A stretch of 64,000 bases of DNA from Oscillospiraceae bacterium (GTDB taxonomy: Bacteria > Bacillota > Clostridia > Oscillospirales > Ruminococcaceae). This document shows, piece after piece, positions 32,053-41,502 of the stretch. Position 1 is the stretch's first letter, and each line of letters starts with the position of its first letter. Below the pieces are notes generated by a model, which was not told where the DNA came from, searched no databases, and worked only from the letters and a program-made list of their open reading frames with translations. The DNA is taken from positions 496,001 through 560,000 of the forward strand of contig CABIZB010000001.1 of NCBI GenBank assembly GCA_902363145.1, in the 5' to 3' direction. A program made the position numbers and the translations under genes.

Positions 32053-33361
32053 ATTCGTTTCTGATAATTTTCAGCACGGCAGTTCTTTCGGGAACAGGCT
32101 CGTCGCTGAACGAAAATACATCGTGGAAATCACGCTTTATTTCTTCAAGGTCGCATTCGGAGGAGGTCATCACCGTTCCCAGAACATCGCCCTTATTTAC
32201 GCAGCTGCCAACATTGCAGCTGAAAATAATGCCTGCGGTGCTGTCAATGTCGCCGCCCTTGACCTTTCGTCCTGCGCCCAGAGCCAGCGATATAAGACCT
32301 GTCTTTTCGCAGGATATCTTTGAGATATATCCGCTCCTGTCAGTTCTTACCTCTGCTGTGCGCTTCGGCTTTCCGAAAAGTGAGTAGTCGTCAAATGCTC
32401 TTACATCTGCGCCCTGCATCTGAGCCATTGTCCTGAATGCTTCAAGTGCCTTGCCCGAATGTACTGCATCTTCCGCCAGCCTGCGACAGCAGTTTTCATC
32501 GCCCTTGCCTGCAAGCATGAGCATTTCTGCGGAAAGGGTAATGCTGACTTCATAAAGGTCAGCGGGAGCATTGCCCTTCAGCGCTTCTATTGCTTCAATG
32601 ACCTCCACTGAATTGCCCACCGCATGACCCAGGGGCTTATCCATATCGGTAAGGACAGCTGTGCATTTTCTGCCTGACAGCTTTCCCACAGATGTCATTG
32701 CCGAAGCAAGCTTCATGGCATCATCGTAATTTTTCATGAAAGCGCCATCGCCCACCTTTACATCGAGGACGATACCGTCAGCGCCAGTTGCAAGCTTCTT
32801 GCTCATAATGCTGGAGCATATGAGGGGAATGCTGTCAACTGTGGCAGTGGCGTTTCTCAGCGCATATATTTTCTTGTCCGCAGGAACCAGCGTGCCTGAC
32901 TGCCCTGCAATGGAAAAGCCTGTTTTTCTGATTATCTCAATAAACCTTTCATGGCTTATTGAGGTGCTGAAGCCCGGAATTGATTCAAGCTTATCGATCG
33001 TTCCGCCTGTATGACCGAGACCACGTCCCGACATCTTTGGAACATAAATTCCACAGGCAGCGCATATAGGCGCAGCGATCAATGTAGTCTTGTCTCCGAC
33101 TCCGCCTGTGCTGTGCTTGTCGATGCAAATGGCTCCAAGCTCCTCAGACGGGTGGAATGTGTCGCCTGAGTGCATCATTGCCATTGTGAGGGCTGCCGTC
33201 TCCTCAGCTGTCATTGACTGAAAGCATATCGCCATCAGCAGTGCCGACATCTGATAATCGGGGATCTCGTCCCTCACATATCCGTTAACAAACCATCTTA
33301 TCTCATCGTCGGAGAGGATACCTCCACGGCGTTTTTTCATTATGATATCATAAGCGGTCAT
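32051..33361 (-). CDS. pdp: Pyrimidine-nucleoside (thymidine) phosphorylase
   Basis: The 436-residue enzyme splits pyrimidine nucleosides with phosphate to the base and (deoxy)ribose 1-phosphate. It shows the family signature SGRGLGHTGGTIDKLES, the phosphate-binding KHSTGGVGDKT and LDVKVGDGAFMK. Its length fits Pdp/DeoA. It lies 23 bases behind the SpoIID-like gene in the leftward unit and ends at a strong terminator. Whether deoxyuridine/thymidine specificity follows DeoA or Pdp cannot be read by eye. Confidence 0.93.
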   Translation of the reverse strand: MTAYDIIMKKRRGGILSDDEIRWFVNGYVRDEIPDYQMSALLMAICFQSMTAEETAALTMAMMHSGDTFHPSEELGAICIDKHSTGGVGDKTTLIAAPICAACGIYVPKMSGRGLGHTGGTIDKLESIPGFSTSISHERFIEIIRKTGFSIAGQSGTLVPADKKIYALRNATATVDSIPLICSSIMSKKLATGADGIVLDVKVGDGAFMKNYDDAMKLASAMTSVGKLSGRKCTAVLTDMDKPLGHAVGNSVEVIEAIEALKGNAPADLYEVSITLSAEMLMLAGKGDENCCRRLAEDAVHSGKALEAFRTMAQMQGADVRAFDDYSLFGKPKRTAEVRTDRSGYISKISCEKTGLISLALGAGRKVKGGDIDSTAGIIFSCNVGSCVNKGDVLGTVMTSSECDLEEIKRDFHDVFSFSDEPVPERTAVLKIIRNE

Positions 33362-33384
33362 ATAACGGCGTCCTTTCTGTAAGC

Positions 33385-34935
33385 TTACTCTATTGTGATA
33401 CCGGGGAAGTAGTAAGCAAGTATCTGATCGTATGTATAACCCTGTTTGCCGAGAATATTTGCACCGTTCTGGCTCATTCCTACGCCGTGGCCGTAGCCAT
33501 ATGTAATAAAGGTGAATTCACCGTCAGCATAGCTTACGTCGAAGCACCAGCTCTTGATGCTGTATTTGAGCACCTTCTCACGAAGTCTCATGCCGGAAAT
33601 TGTGAGCTGATTATCAACATTAAGTCCGCTTACGTAATTTCCGTCAACTCTGGAGGTTACTGTGAGCCAGTTTGCGGGATCCTCGGATAAGGTGATGCCT
33701 AAGCTGCTTTCAAGCGCTGTGCGGATCTGATCCTCGGTAAATACGGTGATAACACCATAGTTGGGGTCGGACTGAGCATCAAAGGGAGTGGCAACGCTTG
33801 TGAGATAGGGAACATCTGCACCGCCCCATACATTTACGGCAGAAGCTGTAGTGCCTGCGGAGGAAGCTGTGTAAACTGTCTGGGCAACCTTGCCGTTATA
33901 GTAGCAGCATTTGCCCCATACAGCGTTTACTGCGTCGGTCACTTCCTGGGGAATATCTCTTTTTACCAGAACGGTAGGTACAAGTCCGTTTACGTTGTGG
34001 TATTTAACATATGAATATGCCGCAACAGCCTGAGCCTTGAGAGCTTCGGGGCTGAACGAGGGCGACATTTCAGTGGAAACTATCATTGATACCAGCTGAT
34101 ATGCGTCAAACTGCTGAACGGTTCCGTCAACTCTTGCAGTGAATATCTCGCCTGCTTCGGGGTCGAAAGTGGTAAGAGCTGTATCGGAGGGGGCAGTTTC
34201 AGACCATGCGGGAGTAGTCTCAAAATAGTCCGAATAGTCGTAAACGGAGTCATCGGTAGGCTGTGTGGAAGCGTCTATGTCCTCCTGCATCTGCTCCAGT
34301 CTGCGCTCGATATCATCGGTGGAGTCGGTGACAGCCCCATCTGTAACAGGAGTTGTTTCTCTGTCCAGCTCGGAAAGCAGGTCTGCCTCGCTTTCGGCAG
34401 CGTCTGCAAATGCCTCAGGAGCCTCAACAGTTACCTCCGCAACGATATGGTCGGTGAACTCTTCCTCGGCAGCAGTTGTTTCGGAAGCGGTCGTTTCGTC
34501 TGCCTCCTCAGGCTGAGCCTCTGTGACTTCCTCCTCGGTCATTACCTCGGGTACTGCTGTCACAACAGCTTCAGTTTCTGCCTCGGTAACATAAAGGGGA
34601 GTTATGACCACCTCGTCGGGAGCTGTGGTCACAGCCTCATATTCGGGGTTAAGGTCAAATCTCTTGTTTACCTGTGCTTCTTCGGCGCTTTCGGGGATAT
34701 CGGCTTTCTCCTTCAGTACCTTATTATGTGCGGCATCAGAAAAAATATCTATTGATGCTTTTTCTGTCTGAACAGTGTCAGTCTGCTCTGTCTGCTGTGT
34801 TTCGGCGGGAGTTTCGTAAAACTTTCCCGAAATACTGTCGGTGTTTACCTCGTCCTTCATGCAGAAAGCAAAGGTGTAGAGACCACCGACAACAGCAAGC
34901 GCAGCTATGCCGTTGAGTACAGTTCTCAGTTTCAT
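33385..34935 (-). CDS. SpoIID/LytB-domain secreted or anchored protein with acidic linker
   Basis: The 516-residue protein has an N-terminal signal or anchor helix (about 5-25), then about 230 residues of Glu/Thr/Ala-rich low-complexity sequence, then a SpoIID/LytB domain (VSTEMSPSFSPEALKAQAVAAYSY split over about 285-308, ending in GYGHGVGMSQNGA and ILAYYFPG). SpoIID is a lytic transglycosylase acting on stem-peptide-free glycan; LytB relatives boost wall amidases. The Thr/Glu linker could span the cell wall. It follows four sortase genes, which points to wall remodelling. No LPxTG-type sorting signal is seen. Confidence 0.88.
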   Translation of the reverse strand: MKLRTVLNGIAALAVVGGLYTFAFCMKDEVNTDSISGKFYETPAETQQTEQTDTVQTEKASIDIFSDAAHNKVLKEKADIPESAEEAQVNKRFDLNPEYEAVTTAPDEVVITPLYVTEAETEAVVTAVPEVMTEEEVTEAQPEEADETTASETTAAEEEFTDHIVAEVTVEAPEAFADAAESEADLLSELDRETTPVTDGAVTDSTDDIERRLEQMQEDIDASTQPTDDSVYDYSDYFETTPAWSETAPSDTALTTFDPEAGEIFTARVDGTVQQFDAYQLVSMIVSTEMSPSFSPEALKAQAVAAYSYVKYHNVNGLVPTVLVKRDIPQEVTDAVNAVWGKCCYYNGKVAQTVYTASSAGTTASAVNVWGGADVPYLTSVATPFDAQSDPNYGVITVFTEDQIRTALESSLGITLSEDPANWLTVTSRVDGNYVSGLNVDNQLTISGMRLREKVLKYSIKSWCFDVSYADGEFTFITYGYGHGVGMSQNGANILGKQGYTYDQILAYYFPGITIE

Positions 34936-35008
34936 AATAATATCCTTTCTCGTAGCTTTTATCTCTTTTTTTCAGGGAACAAAGTGCAGAAATTCCCTCT
35001 GACGGTCG

Positions 35009-36046
35009 TTACTCGTCTATATATGTTCCGCCGTTATATTTATAGTAGATGGCGGGCCATTTCGGATTGGGGTTCTTGCTGAATTTTGTGGTGTCGATAG
35101 TGTCTGTGGATTCATCAGCTCGAAGCTTTCTTGCCACGATAACATGGCGGGATTCGTCCCACTCGGTGGAGCAGGTGGAAAGTGTGAGGTACTCATCGTC
35201 CTCAGTGCAGTCAATACCGGTAATGATAGTGCTGCGCTTTGTTATCTCGTCCATGAACTTGTCATAAGGATAATCGTCGTTGAAATCAATATAATTCTGA
35301 TAATCGAAAACGGGATTTCCATTGTCATGCTCAGGGAGAGTGTTTATTACAAAGGAAGCGATTATAACATAAACGTCTTCCGAGTAATTGGTGTTAAAAT
35401 AAACAAAAGGATTTTTCAGCCAGTAAGCGGGATCCCAGCGGTAGTAGTCCAGATTTCCGAACATAGTGCCGTCCTTCTGGTTGTGAGCGTAAAGGATAAT
35501 GTTGTCCGAGCGCTCATATCCGCCCACCTTGTTGCGGTAATCCGCAAAGCAGGTTCCACACTGGCGCTGATTGTTGTAGAAGTTGTGCTTGAGGTAATAC
35601 TCATTGTCCGTGCCCTTGACAACAGGCTCGTCAACGCAGTCGGGGATACGTACATATCCTACAGTGTCGGGGTTGATCGCCAGCAGCTCTTTTGCCGCAG
35701 CCAGCTCTTCAAGGGGAGGAAGCTCCTCGGGAGGAGTGTTTTCATCGGTCTCGGCAGGAACGTCATCGGTCTTGTCCTGAGAGGACTGTGACTGCTGGAG
35801 CTGCGCCTGCTGATAGATGACTTTCAGAGTATTGTGGTTCTGCTTTGCCTCATACATCTGGTAAAAGTAATCGCCCAGAAGAACGGCGCAGACTATCAGG
35901 ACAACAATGGAGATAAGTACGATTATCTTATTGATGATCTCTGATGAAGAGTCGCCCTTCTGCGGAAAAAAGGATTGCGCAAAGGTTTTCTTGGGACCTT
36001 TTTTCGCAGGCTTTCTTTCAAATCTTACTTCATCGCTCATGGACAT
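35009..36046 (-). CDS. Class B sortase, copy 1 (345 aa)
   Basis: A basic cytoplasmic tail with QKGDSSSE is followed by a membrane helix (about 40-60), a Gln/Glu-rich spacer and the sortase beta barrel. The catalytic residues are visible: His188 in YAHNQKDGTMFG, Cys292 in TLSTCSTE and Arg300 in ESRHVIVARK. The extra helices around FDYQNYIDF are typical of class B. Sortases join surface proteins to peptidoglycan or to each other. ACGAGG lies 9 bases before the ATG. It is last of four tandem sortase genes. Confidence 0.93.
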   Translation of the reverse strand: MSMSDEVRFERKPAKKGPKKTFAQSFFPQKGDSSSEIINKIIVLISIVVLIVCAVLLGDYFYQMYEAKQNHNTLKVIYQQAQLQQSQSSQDKTDDVPAETDENTPPEELPPLEELAAAKELLAINPDTVGYVRIPDCVDEPVVKGTDNEYYLKHNFYNNQRQCGTCFADYRNKVGGYERSDNIILYAHNQKDGTMFGNLDYYRWDPAYWLKNPFVYFNTNYSEDVYVIIASFVINTLPEHDNGNPVFDYQNYIDFNDDYPYDKFMDEITKRSTIITGIDCTEDDEYLTLSTCSTEWDESRHVIVARKLRADESTDTIDTTKFSKNPNPKWPAIYYKYNGGTYIDE

Positions 36047-36079
36047 AGCAAAAACCTCGTAAACTTCAGAATATCAATA

Positions 36080-38092
36080 TTATTTCTTGGATTTTCTTGT
36101 GGTCGTGACCTGTGTTGCAAGAGAGGGAGCAGTGTTGCGGGAGCTTGACTGTTCAGTCTCGGATTCGGGTACGGTGGTCTCCTCTCCGTCGGAAACATCG
36201 GAATCGGGAACTTCCGTTTCGCTTTCAGGCTCGCTGTAAACAGAAGCGGTGGTTCCATTCTCAATTTTCGGAGCAAGGCTCAGCTTTGAAACAACAGCAT
36301 CGCTCTGCCTGGTCTTGACGGTGGTGGTCACGGTGGTAGGTTCTGTCGTTACCGTTGTGATCATTTCGGGAGGTGCGGTTATGATCGAAGTGGTGATAGC
36401 AGTCTCGGAAGTGGTGGTTTCCGTTGTGGTCTCCTCAGAGGTGCTGTTCCTTGAAAGGATAGCGTCCCAGTCGATCTGCTTTGCGTTGGGATTGAGCCTT
36501 GCGGTGGAGAAATCAAAGCTGTCAGCAGTTTCTCCCTCTCTCAGCTTTCGTGCCAGCACAACAAATCTGGAGTCCGAATACTCAGTGCTGCAGGTGGAAA
36601 GCAGCATGAGCTTGTCGCCGAAAGCAACGTCAACAGGGGAGATTATCTGATTTCTCTTGCCTATCTCACCCATGTACCAGTTAAAGGTAGCTTCGTCATT
36701 CAGCGTTTCGATATAATCGTGATAGTGGAAAACCTCGCCGTTGGAATCCTGCTTCTCGTACACATTTGTAACAAAGTAGCCGTAAATAACATAATCGCCT
36801 ACTTCGTAATCGGTGTTGAACGAGAATATGGGATTTTCACGGTAAAACTCCACGTTGTTTTTGTAAAGCTTCAGGTTTCCGAACATGGTGCCGTCTTCCT
36901 GATTGTGACCGTAAAGCACCACATTGGGAGAAGTGTAATCCTCCGAAACGGTGCAGCGGTAGTCAATGAAAATGGAGCCTGCCTTGTTTTTCCTGTCGTC
37001 ATAGGTGTGGGTCAGATAATAGATGTTATCATCGCCCTGAACAACGGGAGCATATATGTCGCAGGCAGGGATCTCAAGGAAGCCCTTAACATTGTCGGAG
37101 ATATTCACAAAGTCGTTCATAACGCTCTCGGCGTGGGACTCACGTTCTTCCTGAGAGGGGAGAATGGTAACGACCTCGCCGTCATCAAGAATAGAAGTGG
37201 CAACAGTAGTAGTTACCTTTTCCTCTATTTCCTTTGCAGTCTCGACCATTTCACGGGACTGTATGAGCGTGCTGATGAGCATTATGGCAGCTGCCACAAA
37301 AACGCCTGTTGAAGCTATAAAAACTATCTTTCTTATAACTTCGCCTGCGCTGTCGCCCTTCCATGGGATTATCCCCTGGATAAAAGGCTTCTTTTCGGAA
37401 GGTGCGCTTTCCTCGGGCTTTTTTTCCTGAGGACTGTCCTCATCGGAAATATTGCTGTCGGGAGAAAAGTTATCCTCAATGATAATGCTGTTTTCATCAT
37501 TGTCATTGTCCTTTTCGTCCGACTGAACGATCTGGTCAAGCTGATCTCCGCCGTCAGCGGAAATATTTATCTCGTCGCTTTCTACCTTGTTTTCCGTAAT
37601 GTTGCTGTCCTTTTCGGGGCTTGCTTCATCGGAAACAGCGGTGGACGCAGTAGCGTCAATGCCTGCTTCCTCATCGAAAATGACTATCATGCCGTTTTCG
37701 TCGGTGACAGGCTCGGTTATCTTAGCCTTGCCGTCAGCATTGCTTTCAGGCTCGGGCTTATCTGTAACAGGGGAGAAGCTTACGGTCTTTGCCTCGGAAA
37801 CATCAGCCATATCCGATATTTCCTCAGCCTCGGGAGCTTCCACGCCTGCGGGTTCGCTTTCAGTATCTGCAGTATTGTCTATGGTGCTTTCAAATCCGCT
37901 GCCCGAAGCGGCTGCGTCATTGAAGAACTTGGAAAAATCACGCATAGTTCTGGGCGGATCATTTTCCTTCGTAGGAGCGCTGCTCTCCGAAGGATCGCCC
38001 GACTGCTCAGCAGTGAAATCTTCTATCAGACTGTCGAAGAAACCGTCAACGTCTTTCTTTTCACCGCCTGAGGTCTTATTTTCATCTGACAT
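36080..38092 (-). CDS. Class B sortase, copy 2, with large N- and C-terminal extensions (670 aa)
   Basis: The sortase core (about 320-545) carries His396 in YGHNQEDGTMFG, Cys501 in LLSTCSTE and Arg509 in DSRFVVLARK. Before the membrane helix (about 255-277) lies an acidic, disordered-looking 240-residue stretch that should be cytoplasmic. After the core comes a 120-residue Thr/Glu/Ser-rich tail (about 548-670) ending in a basic RKSKK. The usual class B length is 240-350. The WKGDSAGE motif before the helix matches the other copies (QKGDS). The tail may reach into the wall or serve as a glycosylated spacer. Confidence 0.93.
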   Translation of the reverse strand: MSDENKTSGGEKKDVDGFFDSLIEDFTAEQSGDPSESSAPTKENDPPRTMRDFSKFFNDAAASGSGFESTIDNTADTESEPAGVEAPEAEEISDMADVSEAKTVSFSPVTDKPEPESNADGKAKITEPVTDENGMIVIFDEEAGIDATASTAVSDEASPEKDSNITENKVESDEINISADGGDQLDQIVQSDEKDNDNDENSIIIEDNFSPDSNISDEDSPQEKKPEESAPSEKKPFIQGIIPWKGDSAGEVIRKIVFIASTGVFVAAAIMLISTLIQSREMVETAKEIEEKVTTTVATSILDDGEVVTILPSQEERESHAESVMNDFVNISDNVKGFLEIPACDIYAPVVQGDDNIYYLTHTYDDRKNKAGSIFIDYRCTVSEDYTSPNVVLYGHNQEDGTMFGNLKLYKNNVEFYRENPIFSFNTDYEVGDYVIYGYFVTNVYEKQDSNGEVFHYHDYIETLNDEATFNWYMGEIGKRNQIISPVDVAFGDKLMLLSTCSTEYSDSRFVVLARKLREGETADSFDFSTARLNPNAKQIDWDAILSRNSTSEETTTETTTSETAITTSIITAPPEMITTVTTEPTTVTTTVKTRQSDAVVSKLSLAPKIENGTTASVYSEPESETEVPDSDVSDGEETTVPESETEQSSSRNTAPSLATQVTTTRKSKK

Positions 38093-38124
38093 AGTAATAA
38101 CATTCCTTTTTGTTTTTAGCCTGA

Positions 38125-39084
38125 TTATCTGCTGTAGATGTAATTCCAGTCAGGCTCCTTTGCGTCGGGATTGAGCTTTGCGAGAGAGGTATCCACCTCC
38201 GGGCTTTCGCCGTCACGGACACGTCTGCCAATAACGACAAAGCGTGAAGGCTCAAATTCATTGCTGCAGGTGGAAAGGGTCATGAACTTGTCCCCCTCCT
38301 GAACATCAACGCCCGTGATTATTTCGGAGCGCTCCTCTACATTGGAAATGAACTCTTCATAAGTCCTTTCCTTTGAGCCGAAGCGTATGTAGTTGTGATA
38401 ATCAAACACATTGCCGTCCGTTGTCTGCTCAGGCTCGACCTCGCAGATAAAAATGGCGATTATCTTATATGTGTATTCCTCGTAAAGGTTTGAGAATGTG
38501 AATGTGGGGTGCTGGAGATAGAAGTCAAACTTCTTTGTGTTCTGCTTGGTTATCTTGTATTTCTGGAGAGTGCCGAACATAGCGCCGTTTGCCTGATTAT
38601 GGCCGTACAGCACGATGTTGTCGCTCTGGTTGAAATCGTAATCATTTACCACGCAGCGGAAGTCGGCAAACACGGTTCCCGGCTGGGAATAATTGCCGTA
38701 GAAGTCATGGTCAAGGTAATATTCATTGTTATCGGTCTGCATAACAACGTTGTCGATGGTTGTGCCGCCAACGGTTATCCAGCCCGCAGTGTCTGCGTTG
38801 TCATTTACAAAGCTCTGCATGGAATCGAGCATAACAAGAGGCTCGGGAGCAGGAGTTGTGGCTTCTGTGGTAGCTTCGGTAGTCGCCTCAGTTTCGGCTG
38901 CAGTAGTCTCCTGAGTGATTATCACTGTTTCCGAATGGCGCTTTGCCAGCTCGTCCTCAAGCTTTGCCGCTTTCTGTTCCTGAATAATATAATATGCAAG
39001 ATATGCAAGTGATAATGCCAGTATTACGGACGCTATCACCACAATTATTTTTCTTGGAGAGAATGTTTTTTTATTGCTGCTCAT
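38125..39084 (-). CDS. Class B sortase, copy 3 (319 aa)
   Basis: A short tail and membrane helix (about 12-35) are followed by a Thr/Ala/Glu spacer with TEATTEATTEATT repeats and the catalytic domain: His162 in YGHNQANGAMFG, Cys273 in TLSTCSNE and Arg281 in PSRFVVIGRR. This copy lacks the KGDS box before the helix that the other three have. Its C terminus ends LNPDAKEPDWNYIYSR, very like copy 4. A 20-base gap separates it from copy 4. Confidence 0.93.
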   Translation of the reverse strand: MSSNKKTFSPRKIIVVIASVILALSLAYLAYYIIQEQKAAKLEDELAKRHSETVIITQETTAAETEATTEATTEATTPAPEPLVMLDSMQSFVNDNADTAGWITVGGTTIDNVVMQTDNNEYYLDHDFYGNYSQPGTVFADFRCVVNDYDFNQSDNIVLYGHNQANGAMFGTLQKYKITKQNTKKFDFYLQHPTFTFSNLYEEYTYKIIAIFICEVEPEQTTDGNVFDYHNYIRFGSKERTYEEFISNVEERSEIITGVDVQEGDKFMTLSTCSNEFEPSRFVVIGRRVRDGESPEVDTSLAKLNPDAKEPDWNYIYSR

Positions 39085-39104
39085 CTTTTAACCATCTTTC
39101 CGGA

Positions 39105-40052
39105 TTATTTGAATATCACTTTCCAGTCAGGCTCTTTTGCCTGGGGGTTAAGGTATGCTGCCGACGTATCTACCTCGGTATCCTCGCCCTTTCGTGTCTT
39201 TCGTGCAAATATTACGAACCTTGAGGGTTCAAACTCATTGCTGCACGTTGAAAGTGTGAGAAACTCATCGCCATACCTTACATCTACCGATGTTACGATC
39301 TGGGAACGCTCGTTTATGTTCGAGATAAAATCCTCATAGACCGCCTTGTCGGAAAGGTCAAGGTAATTGTGATAGTCGAAAACATATCCGTCCGAAGTCT
39401 GATAAGGCTCGACCTCGGTAACGAAGTAAGCGAAAATTTTGTAAACATCGCTCTGATAGTTTGAGTTGAATGTGATCGTCGGGTGAGCCTTGTAATGCTC
39501 AAGATTTTTCTTGTAGTCCTTCAGGCTGCCGAACATTGAACGGTCTTTCTGATTGTGACCGTAAAGGACAAGATTGTCCGACCTTTTATTTGATGTGAGC
39601 ACGTCACGGTAATCAAGAAATACCGTGCCTGCCTTGTTGCTGCTGCCATCGAATGCTTTTTTCAGATAAGTGGAGTTATCTGTAGTCTGTACCACAGGAA
39701 AATCCACCTCTGTGCCGTCGATGCTGATATATCCCACAGTATCGGGATTTATTTTCAGCAGCTGGGCAGCTCCGGGGAGAACATCTCCTCCCGAATCGTG
39801 AGCTATATATGACTGATAAAGGCTTTTCAGCGAATCGTTAAGCTGACGTGCGCTGAATGAAAGGCGGAATTCATTTGCAAGTATAACTCCGCAGCCTATG
39901 AGAACCAGCACGGCAAACTGAGTGAAGAGCTTTGAAAAGACTTCCTTCACGCTGTCGCCCTTTTGTATGAGCAGCCAGTGACCTCGCTTGGCTTTTTTCT
40001 TAGCCTTTACCGCTTTTTTGTACGCCCTTTCGGCGCTTTTTGACATTGCCAT
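39105..40052 (-). CDS. Class B sortase, copy 4, first gene of the block (315 aa)
   Basis: The basic N terminus (KKAVKAKKKAKRG) and QKGDSVKE box precede a membrane helix (about 43-60). Catalytic His166 lies in YGHNQKDRSMFG, Cys270 in TLSTCSNE and Arg278 in PSRFVIFARK. It is the promoter-proximal gene. The close match to copy 3 around the active site and at the C terminus suggests duplication. No substrate with a recognisable sorting signal is encoded in the window. Confidence 0.93.
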   Translation of the reverse strand: MAMSKSAERAYKKAVKAKKKAKRGHWLLIQKGDSVKEVFSKLFTQFAVLVLIGCGVILANEFRLSFSARQLNDSLKSLYQSYIAHDSGGDVLPGAAQLLKINPDTVGYISIDGTEVDFPVVQTTDNSTYLKKAFDGSSNKAGTVFLDYRDVLTSNKRSDNLVLYGHNQKDRSMFGSLKDYKKNLEHYKAHPTITFNSNYQSDVYKIFAYFVTEVEPYQTSDGYVFDYHNYLDLSDKAVYEDFISNINERSQIVTSVDVRYGDEFLTLSTCSNEFEPSRFVIFARKTRKGEDTEVDTSAAYLNPQAKEPDWKVIFK

Positions 40053-40168
40053 TTAATCTGACCGCCTTCTCTGAGAGCTTATTTCATTTCAATTTCAGGC
40101 TTGTCTCTCTTTGTGGTGTCATAATTAAAATATAGATCAACCCCATTTGGCGACACCTATATAACTTA

Positions 40169-40197
40169 ATAATACACTCAAAACGCCCAAAAGTCAA
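40169..40197 (-). promoter_or_regulatory. Promoter of the sortase block
   Basis: On the minus strand TTGACT (40192-40197), a 17-base spacer and TATTAT (40169-40174), about 117 bases before the first sortase start. Confidence 0.8.
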
Positions 40198-40304
40198 TAA
40201 AACAGATCAAAGTTTGTGAGATATATCAAATACAGCGGAACTATTTCTACAAAAGACGGGCTTATTTCACCTTGACAACACAAAACTGCCATTCAGGCAT
40301 CAAG

Positions 40305-41480
40305 TCAGCAGATATTGAATCTCTTGACCTCGGTCTCTTCCACAGCCTTTTGGATAAGCGGCTCGAAATCGAAGGAGTTCTGTGCTGCGATGACCTCTTC
40401 AAGTATGGGCTTTGTCTTGGGGTGCTTGGGAGTGAATACAGTGCAGCAGTCCTCGTATGGCTCGATGGATATATCAAATGTATCTATCTTTCGTGCTATT
40501 TCAACTATCTCGCTCTTGTCCATGCCGATAACGGGACGGAATACTGGCATACGGCAGGCATTGTCGGTGCATACGATAGCGCCCATGGTCTGGCTTGCAA
40601 CCTGACCAACGCTCTCTCCTGTAATGAGGGCGGTTATGCCGTTTTTCTCGCAAATCCTCTGGGCAATTTCCATCATAAGGCGGCGCATGATGATGGTGAA
40701 CAGCTCTTCGGGGCAGTTGTCTCTCAGAGCTTCCTGTATCTCGGTAAAGGGAACGCAGTAGAATGTGGTATCGCCGCACCATGGGGTTATCTTCTCGCAA
40801 AGGCGCTCTACCTTCATTCTTGCTCTGTCGGAGGTGTATGGGGGAGAAACGTAGTGGATAGCGGAGATATCTATTCCACGCTTTGCCATCATATAGCCTG
40901 CAACGGGGCTGTCGATACCGCCCGAAAGCAGCAGCATAGCTCTGCCTGAGGTGCCTACGGGGATTCCTCCCGCAGCGGGGCGGTTGCCTGTGTGGATATA
41001 TGCGTTGGTGTCTCTTATTTCAACGTTTACGGTAACATCGGGGTTCTTTACATCAACATCAAGCTTGGGGAACTTTTCAAGGATACGTCCGCCCAGCTCA
41101 GCGCAGATCTCGGGAGACTTCATAGGGAAACGCTTGTCGGAGCGCTTTGCCTGAACCTTGAATGTGCGTGCGCAGGAAAGCTCCTCGCCGCAGTATTCCA
41201 GAGCGTCACGGCAGATAGTCTCAAAATCCTTTTCGGTTATCATCGCACGGCATATGGCAGCAGCGCCGAAAACTCTCGATGCCCTGAGAACAGCCTCGTC
41301 CATGTCGATAGTGTCCTCCAGAGGCTCGCAGTAGATCATGGACTGGGAACGGGTGTAGTCAAACTTGCCCAGAGGCTTCAGGCGGTGTCTCAGGTTCTTG
41401 ATGAATGATTCTTCAAAAGTTCTCTTGTTAAGACCCTTGAGGGCGATCTCGCCCTCTTTGAGCAGGATAATTTCTTTCAT
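40305..41480 (-). CDS. thiI: tRNA 4-thiouridine synthase ThiI, rhodanese-less form
   Basis: ThiI transfers sulfur to uridine 8 of tRNA. The 391-residue protein has the NFLD/THUMP region (about 1-165) and a PP-loop ATPase (LLLSGGIDSPVAGYM). It ends before the rhodanese domain found in E. coli, as in Bacillus. The start at 41480 (KEIILLKEGEIALKG) has GAAAGGA upstream; the longer frame overlaps the previous gene. The cysteine desulfurase gene directly before it likely supplies the sulfur. Confidence 0.95.
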   Translation of the reverse strand: MKEIILLKEGEIALKGLNKRTFEESFIKNLRHRLKPLGKFDYTRSQSMIYCEPLEDTIDMDEAVLRASRVFGAAAICRAMITEKDFETICRDALEYCGEELSCARTFKVQAKRSDKRFPMKSPEICAELGGRILEKFPKLDVDVKNPDVTVNVEIRDTNAYIHTGNRPAAGGIPVGTSGRAMLLLSGGIDSPVAGYMMAKRGIDISAIHYVSPPYTSDRARMKVERLCEKITPWCGDTTFYCVPFTEIQEALRDNCPEELFTIIMRRLMMEIAQRICEKNGITALITGESVGQVASQTMGAIVCTDNACRMPVFRPVIGMDKSEIVEIARKIDTFDISIEPYEDCCTVFTPKHPKTKPILEEVIAAQNSFDFEPLIQKAVEETEVKRFNIC

Positions 41481-41502
41481 ATCATAATTCCTTTCAGATT
41501 TC

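Noticed and set aside
32051-33361. Anthranilate phosphoribosyltransferase (TrpD) as an alternative for the phosphorylase
   Set aside because: The folds are related, but the KHSTGGVGDKT and SGRGLGHTGGT motifs and the 436-residue length fit nucleoside phosphorylases.
33385-40052. LPxTG or NPQTN sorting signals on proteins of the sortase block
   Set aside because: None of the encoded proteins ends in a sorting motif followed by a hydrophobic helix and basic tail.
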